Positions 33,364-44,762 of a stretch of 64,000 bases of DNA are shown here, piece after piece; position 1 is the stretch's first letter, and each line of letters opens with the position of its first letter. The notes under the pieces are model-generated. The model did not search any database. It was not told the origin of the DNA and saw only the letters and a list, made by a program, of their open reading frames with translations. The position numbers and the translations under genes are program-made. The DNA is from Cynocephalus volans (Eukaryota > Chordata > Mammalia > Dermoptera > Cynocephalidae): contig NC_084478.1 in assembly GCF_027409185.1 (NCBI RefSeq), positions 84,551,624-84,615,623 on the forward strand, in the 5' to 3' direction.

Positions 33364-34424
33364 GGGGTAGTCCCCTCCAACAGATGGCAAGAGTTTGGGG
33401 CACCATCGTGTGTGTGGACCACCACTGCCACTGTATGAGTGGTCCACCACAGCCACTGCCACAGCCAACACTGCCACAAGGGCAGCCTAATGCTGCAAGG
33501 GCAGCATGCTCCCACTGTCTCCACAAGGGCAGCCTGCCACCACAGCAGCCGCCATGGTCACCACAGCAGCCACCACTGTTGTGCAGGCTGCCCACCAACC
33601 ACTCAATGGCATCAACACAGGAGGGTCAACAGTGGAGCCTGGAGAGAGGTAAGTGCAGACCCACAACCCAGTGGCCTAACCCACAGGGGGAATTAGGCTG
33701 CCCCACAGGGTAGCACACCTGAAGGTAGGAGATAAGTATGTAGCCCACACAACGGCCTTGATCAAGATGGAGACACACACAAAATCCCAAGAGAATGCAG
33801 AAACCCAGGATAGCCAAATAGAGTATGGAAGAAAGTTCCCAACCACCACCAACCTTCATGCCTATAGGAAAAAGGAAAGAAAAACCCCAACTAGTGTCAC
33901 CCATTCAACTAAGCAGCTCTAGTATACCCCAGTGCACCCATCAGGGTCGCAGGATGCTAGCCAGGGTGGCAGAAAGCCCACCCAGGGTCACCCACTCCAG
34001 CCAAGGAGTGATAAGGCAACCAGGCTCTTCCAAGAAATTCAGAGCTCACCCATACCCTTAATCACCCAACACAGTGTCACTAACCTCAGCAAGAAATCGC
34101 TTAAGTGCCCCAGGGCCTAGGCCATGGAGGCACTCACACAACTCTGACATTGAATATGGCTGTAGTACCCACATGGAGACTACACTACTGTGTCTACCCA
34201 GAGTCAATACTAAAACACCCTACTCAATACATCTACAGGAGGAAGTCTCTCTCCTCAAATCTCACTCTAGAGTAATAGAAGAAGCAACTGCTCTACAAGA
34301 TGACCAGATATCAATGCAGAGATCCTAGAAATATGAAAAAAAAAATATGACACCACCAAAGGAATACAATAAGCCTCAAGTACCAGATCCATTAGAGTAG
34401 AAAACCCTTGAAATGACCAAAAAG

Positions 34425-34542
34425 CTGCGATGAACATCGCAGCTCTGTTCACAATAGCTAAGATATGGAACCAACCTAAGTCCATTGATGGACGATTAGA
34501 TAAGGAAAATGTGGTGTATATATATATACACACACACCATGG

Positions 34543-34575
<33 letters not shown>

Positions 34576-35633
34576 CATGGAATACTACTCTGTAACACTT
34601 CTGTCTGTGTAACAGAGACAAAAAAAGGATTACTCAAAGCACCGTGAATGCCATGAGAGGCTTGAAGTGACTGCACTTCAGCAACTCCCCTGTTAGAAAG
34701 AGAAAGCTGAATGTGACAGCTCCGATTCAAAGTTAGCTTCTCTTTTTTATTGTAAAGACAAGGAAGTTTCACAAGAAAAATCAGTTGATTCAATCATCAA
34801 AGAAAGACATAAAAACAAAGGCAGTGTAAAACTAGTAACAGCAGTAAAATTAACAATGTGACATTCCAGAATGAAATTTGTAAAAACCTAAGTCAATCCA
34901 CCAACAAACAGCTTGCCCTTAGCAAACATTTTCTATTCTTGTAGCAATTGCTTCAGCATGTTTAAACAGTAATCAAGCAGCTTCCTCAACATATCTTAAC
35001 AACAATCAGTAGGTTCAGCTGCACCAAGGACATCTGTCCTTAGAGCCAGCAATTTTGCTGTATTACAATTCTTTATCTACAACAGAGACTTTAGCCTGGG
35101 GAAAGTTTCCTGTCTTTCACAAGCTTAACATTTCTATGTGTAATTCTAAAAAGTTAGACTATATCTGAAACTACAGGGCTTTGGAAGCTAGGCCCTATGA
35201 AATACATTTGCTTTATAAATGTTAGTATCCTCCACACTATTCTGCCATAAAAAAAATGAAATCCTCCCACTCGCAACAACACGGACAAACTTGGAGAAAC
35301 TTATGTTGAGTTAAATAAGCAAAGCACAGAGGGATAAATACCATGTGTACTCACTCATAAGTGGGAGCTAAGAGAGAAAGAAGGAAGGAAAGAAAGACCA
35401 CAATGGTGTGTTGGACTTGCAGAGGGAGAGAACATACCTAGGGATACAAAGTGGAGTGGGGGAAAACGGAAAGGGGAGGGAGGTTGGGGATAATTGGGTG
35501 GGGGACACAGGATATAATCACAACTTGTGATAAGGGGCATGCTGCCAGTATGGATCTGGCCATCATATCTTGGGCACGAGTGGTTTTGATTAGCTTTGTA
35601 CCCCATGAATATTCATAACCAATTTTTTAAAAA
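34425..35633 (+). mobile_element. 5'-truncated L1 nested in the 33364-37147 L1
   Basis: The end of ORF2 and the 3' UTR: 'AGCTCTGTTCACAATAGCTAAGATATGG' near 34440, 'GGAATACTACTC' at 34580-34590, then (after the LTR) 'CATGTGTACTCACTCATAAGTGGGAGC' and a G-rich 3' UTR. The target duplication GACCAAAAAG lies at 34415-34424 and 35634-35643. A local microsatellite duplication, (TA)n(CA)nCCATGG twice, lies at about 34514-34580. Confidence 0.85.
34591..35236 (-). mobile_element. Solo LTR, class-II-like, second copy
   Basis: A 646-bp unit bounded TG...CA with a 6-bp flanking repeat CTACTC (34585-34590) / CTATTC (35237-35242), inside the tail of the nested L1. On the minus strand it starts TGTGGAGGATACTAAC, carries an AATAAA signal (reverse complement near 34750) and ends GTTACA. 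Its start aligns with the LTR at 6966. It is the innermost, and therefore youngest, layer of the nest. Confidence 0.85.
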
Positions 35634-37147
35634 GACCAAAAAGGAATTCTGAGCAACAATCTTAAGGAAACTCAATGAGATAAAAGAAGACTCAGTTAAA
35701 TGACACACAAAATGAGAAAAACTATAAAGGATATGAAAGAAGAAATTTACAATGAAACAGAATAGAGGACTTAGAAATCAACCCACAAACTTACAGCCAA
35801 GGGATCTTTCACAAAGGCACCAAAAACATACACTGGAGAAAAGACTGCCTCTTCAATAAATAGTGCTGGGAAAACTGGACATCCAAAGAATGAAAATAGA
35901 TGCATACTTCTTACCATATACCCAAATCAACTCAAAATCGATTAAAAACTTAAGTATAAGACCTGAAACTATAAAACTGTTAATGGAAAAGATGAGGGAA
36001 ACACTTCAGGAAGTAGGACTGGGCAAAGGCTTTATGAATAAGAGCCCCAAAGCACAGGCAACAAAAGGTAAAATAAACACAGGATTTTGTCAAACTAAAT
36101 ACCTTCTGCACAGCAAAAGAAAAAATTAACAGAGTGAAAAGACAACCTACACAATGGGAGGAAATATTTGCAAAACATGCATCCAACAAGGGATTAATAT
36201 CCAGAATATACAAGATACTCAAACAACTTAACTGTACAAAAACAAGTAACCGAACTAAAAAATGGGCAAAGGAGCTGAATAGGCATTTCTCAAAGGAAGA
36301 TATGCAAATGGCCAACAGACACATGAAAAAATGCTCATCATCACTAAGCACCAGGGAAATGCAAATGAAAACCACATTGAGTTATCATCTCACCTCAGTT
36401 AGACTGGCTATTATCAAAAAGACTGAGAGTAGCAAATGCTGGTGAGAATTCAGAGAAAGGGGAACCCTCCTACACTGTTGGTGGGACTATAAATTAGTGC
36501 AGCCAATATGGAAAACAGCCAATATGGAAGTTTCAAACAACTAGATAGAACTGCCATATGATCTAGCAATCCCACTGCTGGGTATATACCCAAAGGAATA
36601 GAAATCATCACATTGAAGGGATACCTGCACCCCCATGTTTATAGGAGTTTACAATATTTTATAACAGCCAGCAATTGGCACCAACATAAATGTCCATCAA
36701 TGGATGAGTGGGTAAGGAAAATGTGGTATATATACACCATGGAATACTATGCCAAAAAAAAAAAAAACCAATAAAATTCTTCCATTCGTATCAACATAGA
36801 TGAAATTGGAGAAAATGAGGTTAAGTGAAATAAGCCAGGTACAGAAAGAGAAATACCACATTTCCTCACTCATAAGTGGGAGCTAAAAAAATAAATAAAT
36901 AAAAAAAGATACAATAATAACAATAATTCGAAAGGAGAGAACAGAACTGAGGACACCACAGCTGGGAAAGGAGTAGGGGAAGGGGAGGTTAGAGAGAAAT
37001 TTGTAAAGGGCCATAAAAATGATTATATTGTGTAATGACAAATATACTAAACATCCTGATTTGAGCATCACAATTTGCACACAGGTATTGATATTCAACA
37101 CTCTACCCCACAGATATATGCATTCAATTATGTTTCAATAAAAAAAA

Positions 37148-37935
37148 GTGTGGAGAAAAGGAAACCTTTATATACTGTTAGTGGGAATGTACATTGTTGC
37201 AGCTATCATGAAAACAGTAAGGAGGTTCCTAAAGAAATTCAACATAGAATTACCATATGACCCTGCAATCCCTCTTCTGGGTATATGTCCAAAGAAAATG
37301 AACTCAGCCCTCCATAAAGATGTCTGCACTCCTATTTTCATTGTGGCATTGTTTATAGTAGCAAAGATGTGAAAGCAAGCTAAGGTCCATCAACAGACGA
37401 ATAAATAAAGAAACTGTGGTGTATATATACAATGGAATATTATTCACCCTTAAAAAAGGAGACCCTGCCATTTGCCATAACATGGATAAACCTGGAGGAC
37501 ATTATGCTAAGTGAAACAAGTCCAACACAGAAAAAAAAAATGCATGATCTCATTTATATGTGAAATATGATTTTTTTTAAGTCAAATATACAGAGATAGA
37601 AAATAAAACTGTGGCTACCCTAGGGAGGACGGGTGGGAGGAGAGCAGAGGAGGGGACACAAGGAGAGGTAGGTGAAAGGATACAAAGTTGTAGATGTACA
37701 AGTCTAGAGATCTAATAATGTACAACATGTGGAGTATAGTTAACAGCATTGTATATTTGGATTATTTTTTTAAGTGAGTAGAATTTAGCTGCTCTTGTCA
37801 CAAAAAAGGATAGCTATGTGAGATGATGGATATGTTAATTTGCTTCACTATAGTAACCATTATACTAACTATATGTATTGCATTATATAATGTTGTATAC
37901 CTTAAATATATGCAATAAAATCTATAAAGAAAACC
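37148..37935 (+). mobile_element. Old L1 3' end, right half of the split element
   Basis: Continues the L1 broken at 33363: 'GGAAACCTTTATATACTGTTAGTGGGAATG', 'CCATATGACCCTGCAATCCC', 'ATGATCTCATTTATATGTG', then an older-type 3' UTR ('GTTAACAGCATTGTATATTTGG', 'ATGTTAATTTGC') ending near 'ATATGCAATAAAATC'. Confidence 0.85.
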
Positions 37936-38099
37936 AAAACAAAAACAATACAGCTAGCTATACCTCTGCTTTGTGCTATTTCTCCCAGAATTATATATTT
38001 TTTATGCGTGTGTGTCTTCTTCCCTCCCCCACCCAGGTTGTTTGTGTATTTATTTATTTATTTTTAGCTCCCACAATAAGTGAGAACATGTGATATTTC

Positions 38100-41000
38100 T
38101 CTTTCTGTGCCTGACTTGTTTCACTTAATATAATTCTCTCTAGGTCCATCCATGTCTTGCAAATGGCAGTATTTCATTCGTTTTTATAGCTGAGTAGTAT
38201 TCCGTTGTGTAGATATACCATATTTTCCATATCCACTCATCTGATGATGGACATTTGGTCTGGTTCCAACTCTTAGCTATTGTCAAGAGTGCTGCAATGA
38301 ACATTGGAGAACAGGTATACATTTGACTTGATGATTTCCATTCCTCTGGGTATATTCCCAGCAGTGGGATAGCTGGGTCCTTTGGTAGATCTATCTGCAA
38401 TTGTTTGAGGAACCGCCATACCATTTTCCATAGAGGCTGCACCATTTTGCATACCCACCAACAATGTATGAGAGTTCCTTTTTCTCCCAACCCCACCAGA
38501 ATTTATCATTTACAGTCTTTTGGATATTAGCCATCCTACCTGGGGTGAGATGGTATCTCAGTGAGGTTTTGATTTGCATTTCCCGAATGCTGAGTGATGT
38601 TGAGCATATTTTCATGTGTCTGTTGGCCATTTGTATATCTTCCTTTGAGAAATGCCTACTTATCTGTTTTGCCCATTTTTTAATTGGGTTACTTGTTTTT
38701 TTGTTGTAAAGTTGTTTCAGTTCCTTGTATATTCTGGATATTAATCCTTTGTCAGATGTACATTTTGCAAATATTTCCTCCCACTCTGTTGGTTGTCTTT
38801 TAAGTCTGTTAACTGTTTCTTTTGCTGTGCAGAAGCTTTTTAGTTTGATATAATCCCGTTTATTTATTTTTCCTTTGGTTGCCCATGCTTTTGGGGTCAT
38901 ATTCCTGAAGTCTGTGCCCAGTCCTACTTCCTGAAGTGTTTCTCCTTTGCTTTCTTTGAGAAGTTTTAATGTTTCAGGGTGTATATTTAATTCTTTAATC
39001 CACTTTGAGTTGATTTTGGTATATGGTGAGAGGTATGGGTCTAGTTTCATTCTCCTGCATATGGATATCCAGTTATCCCAGCACCATTTGCTGAAGAGGC
39101 TGTCTCTTCCCCAGTGTATAGGCTTGGTGCCTTTGTCAAAGGTCAGATGGCTGTAGGTGTGTGGGTTGATTTCTGGATTCTCTATTCTATTCCATTGATC
39201 AGTGTGTCTGTTTTCATGCCAGTACCATGCTGTTTTGGTTATTATAGCTTAGTAGTATAAAGTCAGGTAGTGTTATGCCTCCAGCTTTATTTATTTTTTT
39301 TTTTTTGCTCAGAAATGCTTAGACTATGCGTGGTCTTTTGTTATTCCATATAAATGTCTGGATAGTTTTTTCAATTTCTGAGGAAAATGTCATTGGAATT
39401 TTGATGGAGATTGCATTGAATTCATATATCGCTTTGGGTAGTATGGACATTTTCACAATTTTGATTCTTCCAATCCAAGAGCATGGGATATCTTTCCATC
39501 TTCTTGTGTCCTCTTTAATTTCTCTCAGCAGTGTTTTGTAGTTCTCATTATACAGATTTTTCACATCCTTGGTTAACTCAATTCCTAAGTATTTTATTTT
39601 TTTGGTGGCTATTGTAAATGGGCATGCTTTCTTGATTTCTCTTTCTGCATGTTCGCTATTGAAGAATAGAAATGCTACTGATTTTTGTGTGTTGAATTTG
39701 TATCCTGCAACTTTGCTGAAATCATTAATCAACTCCAAGAGTTTTTTGTACAGTCTTTACGCTGTTTGATATATAGGATCATGTCATCTGCAAACAGGGA
39801 CAGTTTGATATCATCTCTTCCTATCTGGATGCCCATTATTTCCTTGTCTTCTCTGATTGCTCTGGCTAGAAATTCCAACACTTTGTTGAATAGGAGTGGT
39901 GAGAGTGGGCATCCTTGTCTAGTTCCTGTTCTTAAAGGAAAAGCTTTCAGCTTTTCCCCATTCAAGATGATATTGGCAGTGTGTTTATCACATATGGCTT
40001 TAATTATGTGGAGATTCTTTCCATCTATACCTAACTTGTAGAGAGTCTTTATCATGAATGAGTGTTGAATTTTATCAAATGCTTTTTCAGCATCTATAGA
40101 GATGATCATATGGTCCTTGTGTTTGATTTTATTGATATGGAGTATCACATTTATTGATTTGTGTATTTTGAACCACTCTTGCATCCTTGGGATGAATCCC
40201 ACTTGATCATGGTGTATAATTTTGCATAAGTGTTGCTGTATTCTGTTAGCTATTATTTTATTGAGGATTTTTGCATCTATATTCATCAAGGATATTGGCC
40301 TGTAGTTTTTTTTTTTTAGTTGTATCTTTACCTGATTTTGGTATCAGGATGATGTTTGCTTCATAGAATGACTTTAGGAGAATTGCCTCTGTTTAAATCT
40401 TTTGGAATAGTTTGTAGAGAATTGTGGTCTGAGAAGATACATGGGATAATTCTAATTTTTTTGAATTTATTGAGACTTGATTTGTGACCTAATATGTGAT
40501 CTATCCTGGAGAATGATCCATGTGCTGATGAGAAGATTGAATATTCTGAGGTTGTTGGGTGGAATGTTCTGTAGATATCTGCCAATTCCAATTTGTCTAG
40601 AGTCTTGTTTAGATCTTGTGTTTCTCTACTGATTCTTTGCCTAGATGATCTGTCTGATATTGAGAGTGGGGTGTTCAGGTCCCCTGCTATTATGGTATTA
40701 GTGTCTATTTCCTTCTTTAGGTCTAATAGAGTTTATTTTATAAATCTGGCTGCTCCAACATTGGGTGCGTACATATTTATGATTGTTATGTCTTCTTGAT
40801 GGATCAGTCCTTTTATCATTAAGTAGTGTCCCTCATTGTCTCTTTTTATGGTTTTTAGTTTAAAGTCTATTTTGTCAGATATAAGAATAGCTACTCCAGC
40901 TCGTTTTTCTTTTCTGTTTGCATGGTAAACCTTTTTCCATCCTTTCACTCTTATTCTGTGTGAATCTTTATGGGTGAGGTGGGTCTCTTGTAGGCAGCAT

Positions 41001-41113
41001 ATAGTTGGGTCCTCCTTTTTGATCCAGTCAGCCAGTCTGTGTCTTTTGATTGGGGAATTTAAGCCTTTTATATTAAGGGTTGTTATTGAAAGGTGTTGAT
41101 TTATTCCTAGCAT
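38100..41113 (-). pseudogene. L1 ORF2 remnant (endonuclease / reverse transcriptase), copy A
   Basis: The start codon is at 41113-41111. The N-terminal endonuclease region carries SITTLNIKGLNSPIKRHRL and 'CCLQETH'. The later endonuclease block has 'SRIDHILG' and the catalytic-type 'SDHN' (about 40361-40591). The reverse transcriptase block at 39729-40289 keeps the FADD active-site motif ('[12 protein letters not shown]'). The C-terminal region is at 38391-39050. Frameshifts separate the blocks. A deletion at 40421-40424 removes the segment between the endonuclease and the reverse transcriptase. It cannot make a full protein. Confidence 0.88.
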
Positions 41114-41300
41114 TTTATTGGTTGTTTGGTTGTCTTAGGTGTCTTTTGTTCCTTGCTTTCTGATTTACTGTTTGGTTTCTGTGTTTGTTGGTTCCTTAGG
41201 TTGTAGATTGCTTTTTTGTTTGCTTGTTTTCTCTTCATGAATGCCATTTTTATTATATTAGTGGGTATTGATTTTTCTTGGGTTTTTATGGCAGTGGTAG

Positions 41301-42282
41301 TTATTTTTCAGGAACCAAACCCAGTACTCCCTTGAGGATTTCTTGTAAGGGTGGTCGTGTGGTAGTGAACTCCCGCAGTTTTTGTTTGTCTGAGAAATAT
41401 ACTATTTGCCCTTCATTTCGGAAGGATAGCCTTGCAGGGTAGAGTATTCTTGGCTGGCAATCTTTGTCTTTTAGTATTTTGAAAATATCATCCCATTCCT
41501 TTCTAGCTTTTAGGGTTTGTGATGAAAACTCTGATGTTAGCATGATTGGGGCTCCCTTATAGGTGATTTGACGCTTCTCTCTTGCAGCTTTTAAGATTCT
41601 CTCTTTGTCTCTGAGTTTTGCCAATTTGACTATGACATGTCTTGGAGATGGCCTTTTTGGGTTGAATATGTTTGGAGATCGCTGAGCTTCCTGGATCTGA
41701 AGATCTGTGACTTTTCCTATACCTGGGAAGTTTTCTGCCACTATTTTGTTGAATATATTTTCAATGGAATCTCCATTTTCCTCCCCTTCTGGAATACCCA
41801 TGACTCGGATATTTGAGCGCTTAAGGTTGTCTGATATCTCTCTCAGATTTTCTTCCATGTCCTTGATTCTTTTTTCTTTCTTTTTGTCTGCTTGTGTTAT
41901 TTCAAACAGCCCATCTTCAAGTTCAGAGGTTCTCTCTTCAACTTCGACAAGCCTGCTGGTTAAACTCTCCGTTGTGTTTTTTATTTCGCTGAATAACTTC
42001 TTCAGTTCAGCAAGTTGTGCTACATTTTTTTTCAGGACATTGATTTCTTTGTACATTTCCTCTTTCAGATCCTGTATACTTTTCCTCATTTCATCATGAT
42101 GTCTAGCTGAGTTTTCTTGTATCTCATTCAGTTTCCTTAGAATTATCACTCGAAATTCCTTGTCAGTCTTTTCAAGGGCTTCTTGTTCTATAGGATCTAG
42201 AGTTTGAGATTTATTAACTTTTGGTGGTGTACTTTCTTGGTTTTTTGTATTTCTGGTATCTTTTTTTTTTATGTTTATTCAT
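41301..42282 (-). pseudogene. L1 ORF1 (RNA-binding protein), nearly intact, copy A
   Basis: An open frame of at least 282 codons runs from about 42149 to the stop at 41301 and stays open upstream to about 42271. It has an N-terminal heptad-rich coiled coil ('LTSRLVEVEERTSELEDGLF'), an RRM-like middle ('SNIRVMGIPEGEENGDSIEN') and a C-terminal domain ('AREKRQITYKGAPIMLTSEF'). The ancestral ATG at 42282-42280 is out of frame by one base because of an A10 tract (T10 at 42261-42270 on +). In copy B the same start is in frame with the leader. One slippage event thus separates this ORF1 from its start. Confidence 0.85.
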
Positions 42283-43812
42283 TGTGGCAGGGGGTTTCAC
42301 AGTCCACCAGTTTGAGACTAATGAATAACTAGGATGTTGCTGTGGTTGCCAATTTCGTATGGCTGCTCAGTTGGCCTCTAGTGCCTTGTGTGTGTGGTTG
42401 CCCCGGTTCTTGGGCTTCTCCAGGGAGCCACCTTTCTGGTCAGCTTGGACTCTGCTGGGCTGGTGGATCATGTACCACAGGGTATGTGATCGCTCTTGAG
42501 CTTTCACTTCCTGTGCAGGACTTCACCCTGTTCCGTGTGCTCTGGCCCAGGCTGTTGGATCGTGCAGTGGCGACCCCACAGGGTGTGTGGTTTCTGTCGA
42601 GTCTCCACCTCCCTGGCCGCATGTCTCTCCACTCTGTGCACACTGTGCTGGGCTGGGGTGTGTCTTCTGCAATCCTTGTCTGTCAGCTGGGCCTTCAAGA
42701 CCCTGCTCGGCACCGCCTCGCCCAGGATGTCTACCAGGTTTCTGCTAGGCACAGACGTCCGGTCGCTCTGGGTGCCTTTGTAGCACTGTGTAGATCTTTC
42801 TCGGGACTTGTTCACCTTTGTATCCCCCTGGTATAAACCGAGTCTAGCACCCGCCTGCAGCCAGCTCTCCGGCAGGTTCAAGCGGACCTGGGAACTCTCC
42901 TACCACACTATTCCCAACCAGAAATTGGTTAGGCTTTTTTCCGAACTGGTGGCCGCAGAGATGGTAACTGCCTCCCAGTAACAGGAAGTTTACCTGGGGC
43001 CGGAGTCCAGGGTGTGGTGGAGTGACAGTCGGCCTGCCCAAACTTCCTTGCCCTCCTGACACTGGCCGGGGATGCCCCACACCACCAACCTGCCAGAGAA
43101 CCGTGGAGGGAGTGGGAGGGGAGGCCGGCCGCAGGCCCGGGAAAGCCCCGCGCCGGGCCATGCAAGTGGGAAGGCTCAGTGACGGCCGAGCCAGGCGGAG
43201 CTGCCAGCACCTGGGAAAATGGAGGCAGCCCTGGGGCGGTGAGTGGCCTGGTGATGCAGGCGGGAGCCGTGTGGGCGTCAGCCCCCCAAACAGGGCTGGT
43301 CCAGGGGTCACTCACAGGGTTGTGCCAGGTCGGGTGCTCACTCTCTGCCTCGGGTTTGCTGCCTTCCCCGTTCTCGGCCGCTGCTGCCTCAGGCTGTTCA
43401 GTTGCGGCGCGGCTCAGGCGCTCCCAGGAATCTTCTTTAATGCCGGCCTGGAACCTCAAATCCTGAATAGGGTAGCTGGCCGCCTTCAGCACGGCCCCGG
43501 CCTCCGGGATCCTGTCTGCATCCACAGCAGCCCTGGCGCTGTGTTCCCTGTTTAGAGACTCGCTTTTTCAGCTAAGAAACAGTTCTTTTCCTGCTCCACA
43601 CTTCAAAGCTGTTGCCTGTAAATGAGGCAGCCTCTCCTGCCGGGGGCAAAGTGGCGGTCATCCCCCACGACCGGCCACCAGCAGCGGTCCTCCCTTAAGA
43701 GATGGCAAGAGGAAGGTCCACAAGTTTCCCGGCTGCCTGAGGCCCAGTGGCCGCCTTTTCCACCTTAGCTACTCCGTGCCAACTGCCGCAGCCACCGCCA
43801 TCTTGAAAAACC
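42283..43812 (-). promoter_or_regulatory. CpG-rich L1 5' UTR / internal promoter, copy A
   Basis: A 1.5-kb GC- and CpG-rich block upstream of ORF1, ending at a YY1-type motif (CGCCATCTTGAA at about 43797-43808), as expected of an L1 promoter. Two or three imperfect units of about 95-105 bp can be seen at 42447-42538 and 42539-42642 (each 'CTGGGCTGGTGGATC..' / 'CAGGCTGTTGGATCG..' followed by CCACAGGGTRTGTG). Long open frames here (164-198 codons) come from the CpG-rich composition, not from a gene. Confidence 0.8.
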
Positions 43813-43985
43813 CTCTATATCAATTTTAGAATCAGTTTGCCAAGATCTACAACAGATAATATTTTGGACCTCATTGTATATGATTTTCTTAAATTCATTT
43901 TTTAATTGTATGTTGCTATTATGTAGAAATACAATTGATTTTTCATTTAATTTAATTTATTCATTATTGAAACACAATTGATTAT

Positions 43986-44414
43986 TGTAGTGGATTGAAT
44001 TATGTTCCCCCCAAATTCATTGAAGCTTGAATTGTATTCTCAAGTTTTATGTATTAAAAACTTAGCCCCCACTGTGACTGTTAAGAGGGTGGGAAATCCT
44101 ATTATGGTCATTGAAAGGTGGAGCCTTGAAGAGGTGATTGGATTGTAGGACCATGCAGCAGTGAATGGATTAAAAATAGTGGTCAGAGGTGTGTTTCTGA
44201 GGACTTCAAAAGAAGAGAGAAGAGAGTCTGTCTTTCTCTCTGCTCTCTCTGCTCCCACCGTCTTGCAATGTGAGACCCCTGGGTCACTGTCACCACCACC
44301 AGATGGACTTTGGACTTCCCAGCCTCAGAAACTGTAAGTAATAAATTTCATTTTTCTTTATAAATCACCCAGTTTCAGGTATTTTGTTATAAGCAACAAA
44401 AATGGACTAAAACA
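43986..44414 (+). mobile_element. Solo ERVL-MaLR LTR with 5-bp duplication
   Basis: A 429-bp LTR starting TGTAGTGGATTG and ending ACTAAAACA, flanked by ATTAT at 43981-43985 and 44415-44419. It is the same family as the LTRs of the provirus at 8662-11055: compare 'GTGGGAAATCCTATTATGGTCATTGAAAGGTGG' with their reverse complement. A 5-bp duplication is the ERVL hallmark. AATAAA lies at 44341-44346. Confidence 0.88.
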
Positions 44415-44635
44415 ATTATATATATGCGTGGGGTGCATAGTTGAATATCAGTATTTCTGTACAATATGTGATGATCAAATCAGGATAGTCGACATATTTG
44501 TGATTATAAAATGTAATCATTCTTTGTGTCCTTTACCAATTTCTCCCTAGCCCCCCTCCACCTCCCCCTTTCCCACCTCTAGTAACCACAGTTCTGTTCT
44601 CTCCTTCTGAAAGTTGAATGTATTATTGGGTTCTT

Positions 44636-44762
44636 TCTTTTTTCCTTCTTTCTTTCTTTCTTTCCTTCCTTCCTTCCTCCCTCCCTCCCTCTCTCCCTCC
44701 CTCCTTTCTCTTTTCCTTCCTTCCTCCCTTCCCTTACCTTCCCTTTTCTTTCCTTTCCTTAT
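44636..44762. repeat. Polypyrimidine tract (TTTC/CCTT/CCCT units)
   Basis: About 125 nt of almost pure pyrimidine on the + strand, in blocks of TTTC, TTCC, CCCT and TTCC units, within an L1 3' UTR. Such homopurine-homopyrimidine runs are prone to triplex (H-DNA) formation and length change. Confidence 0.9.

Larger units (their letters stand above)
33364..37147 (+). mobile_element. L1 with its 5' UTR, internally deleted, inserted in the older L1
   Basis: The 5' UTR is at 33364 to about 34340. An ORF1 leader follows (about 34340-34424, resumed at 35634-35755 with 'AGGAATTCTGAGCAACAATC'). There is then an abrupt jump near 35757 to the ORF2 C-terminal region ('CAGAATAGAGGACTTAGAAATCAACCC'). The 3' UTR ends TTCAATAAAAAAAA at 37147. 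The target duplication GTGTGGATAAAAGG / GTGTGGAGAAAAGG (13 of 14) lies at 33350-33363 and 37148-37161. About 3.4 kb of coding region is missing, by comparison with L1 length. It hosts the inner L1 at 34425-35633. Confidence 0.85.
38005..43812 (-). mobile_element. Near full-length minus-strand L1 (copy A)
   Basis: From high to low coordinates: a CpG-rich 5' UTR (43812-42283), ORF1 (42282-41301), ORF2 (41113 to about 38100) and part of the 3' UTR. The 5' end carries the YY1-type GCCATCTTGAA near 43798. About 170 bp of 3' UTR and the poly(A) are missing compared with the related tail at 48011. I found no convincing target duplication. Compared with copy B at 57673-63540, ORF2 lacks about 777 bp. 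The coding regions of A and B are closely similar, so both belong to the recent lineage. Confidence 0.9.

Noticed and set aside
41301..42149. 282-codon coiled-coil protein as a host gene
   Set aside because: Domain order and position identify it as L1 ORF1 directly upstream of ORF2 and downstream of an L1 5' UTR.
42342..43555. Several long overlapping open frames (164, 177, 198, 155 codons) in a CpG-rich block that looks like a host gene promoter and first exon
   Set aside because: The block sits exactly where the 5' UTR of the minus-strand L1 belongs, ends at an L1-type YY1 motif, and has frames open on both strands as expected from GC-rich, stop-poor sequence.
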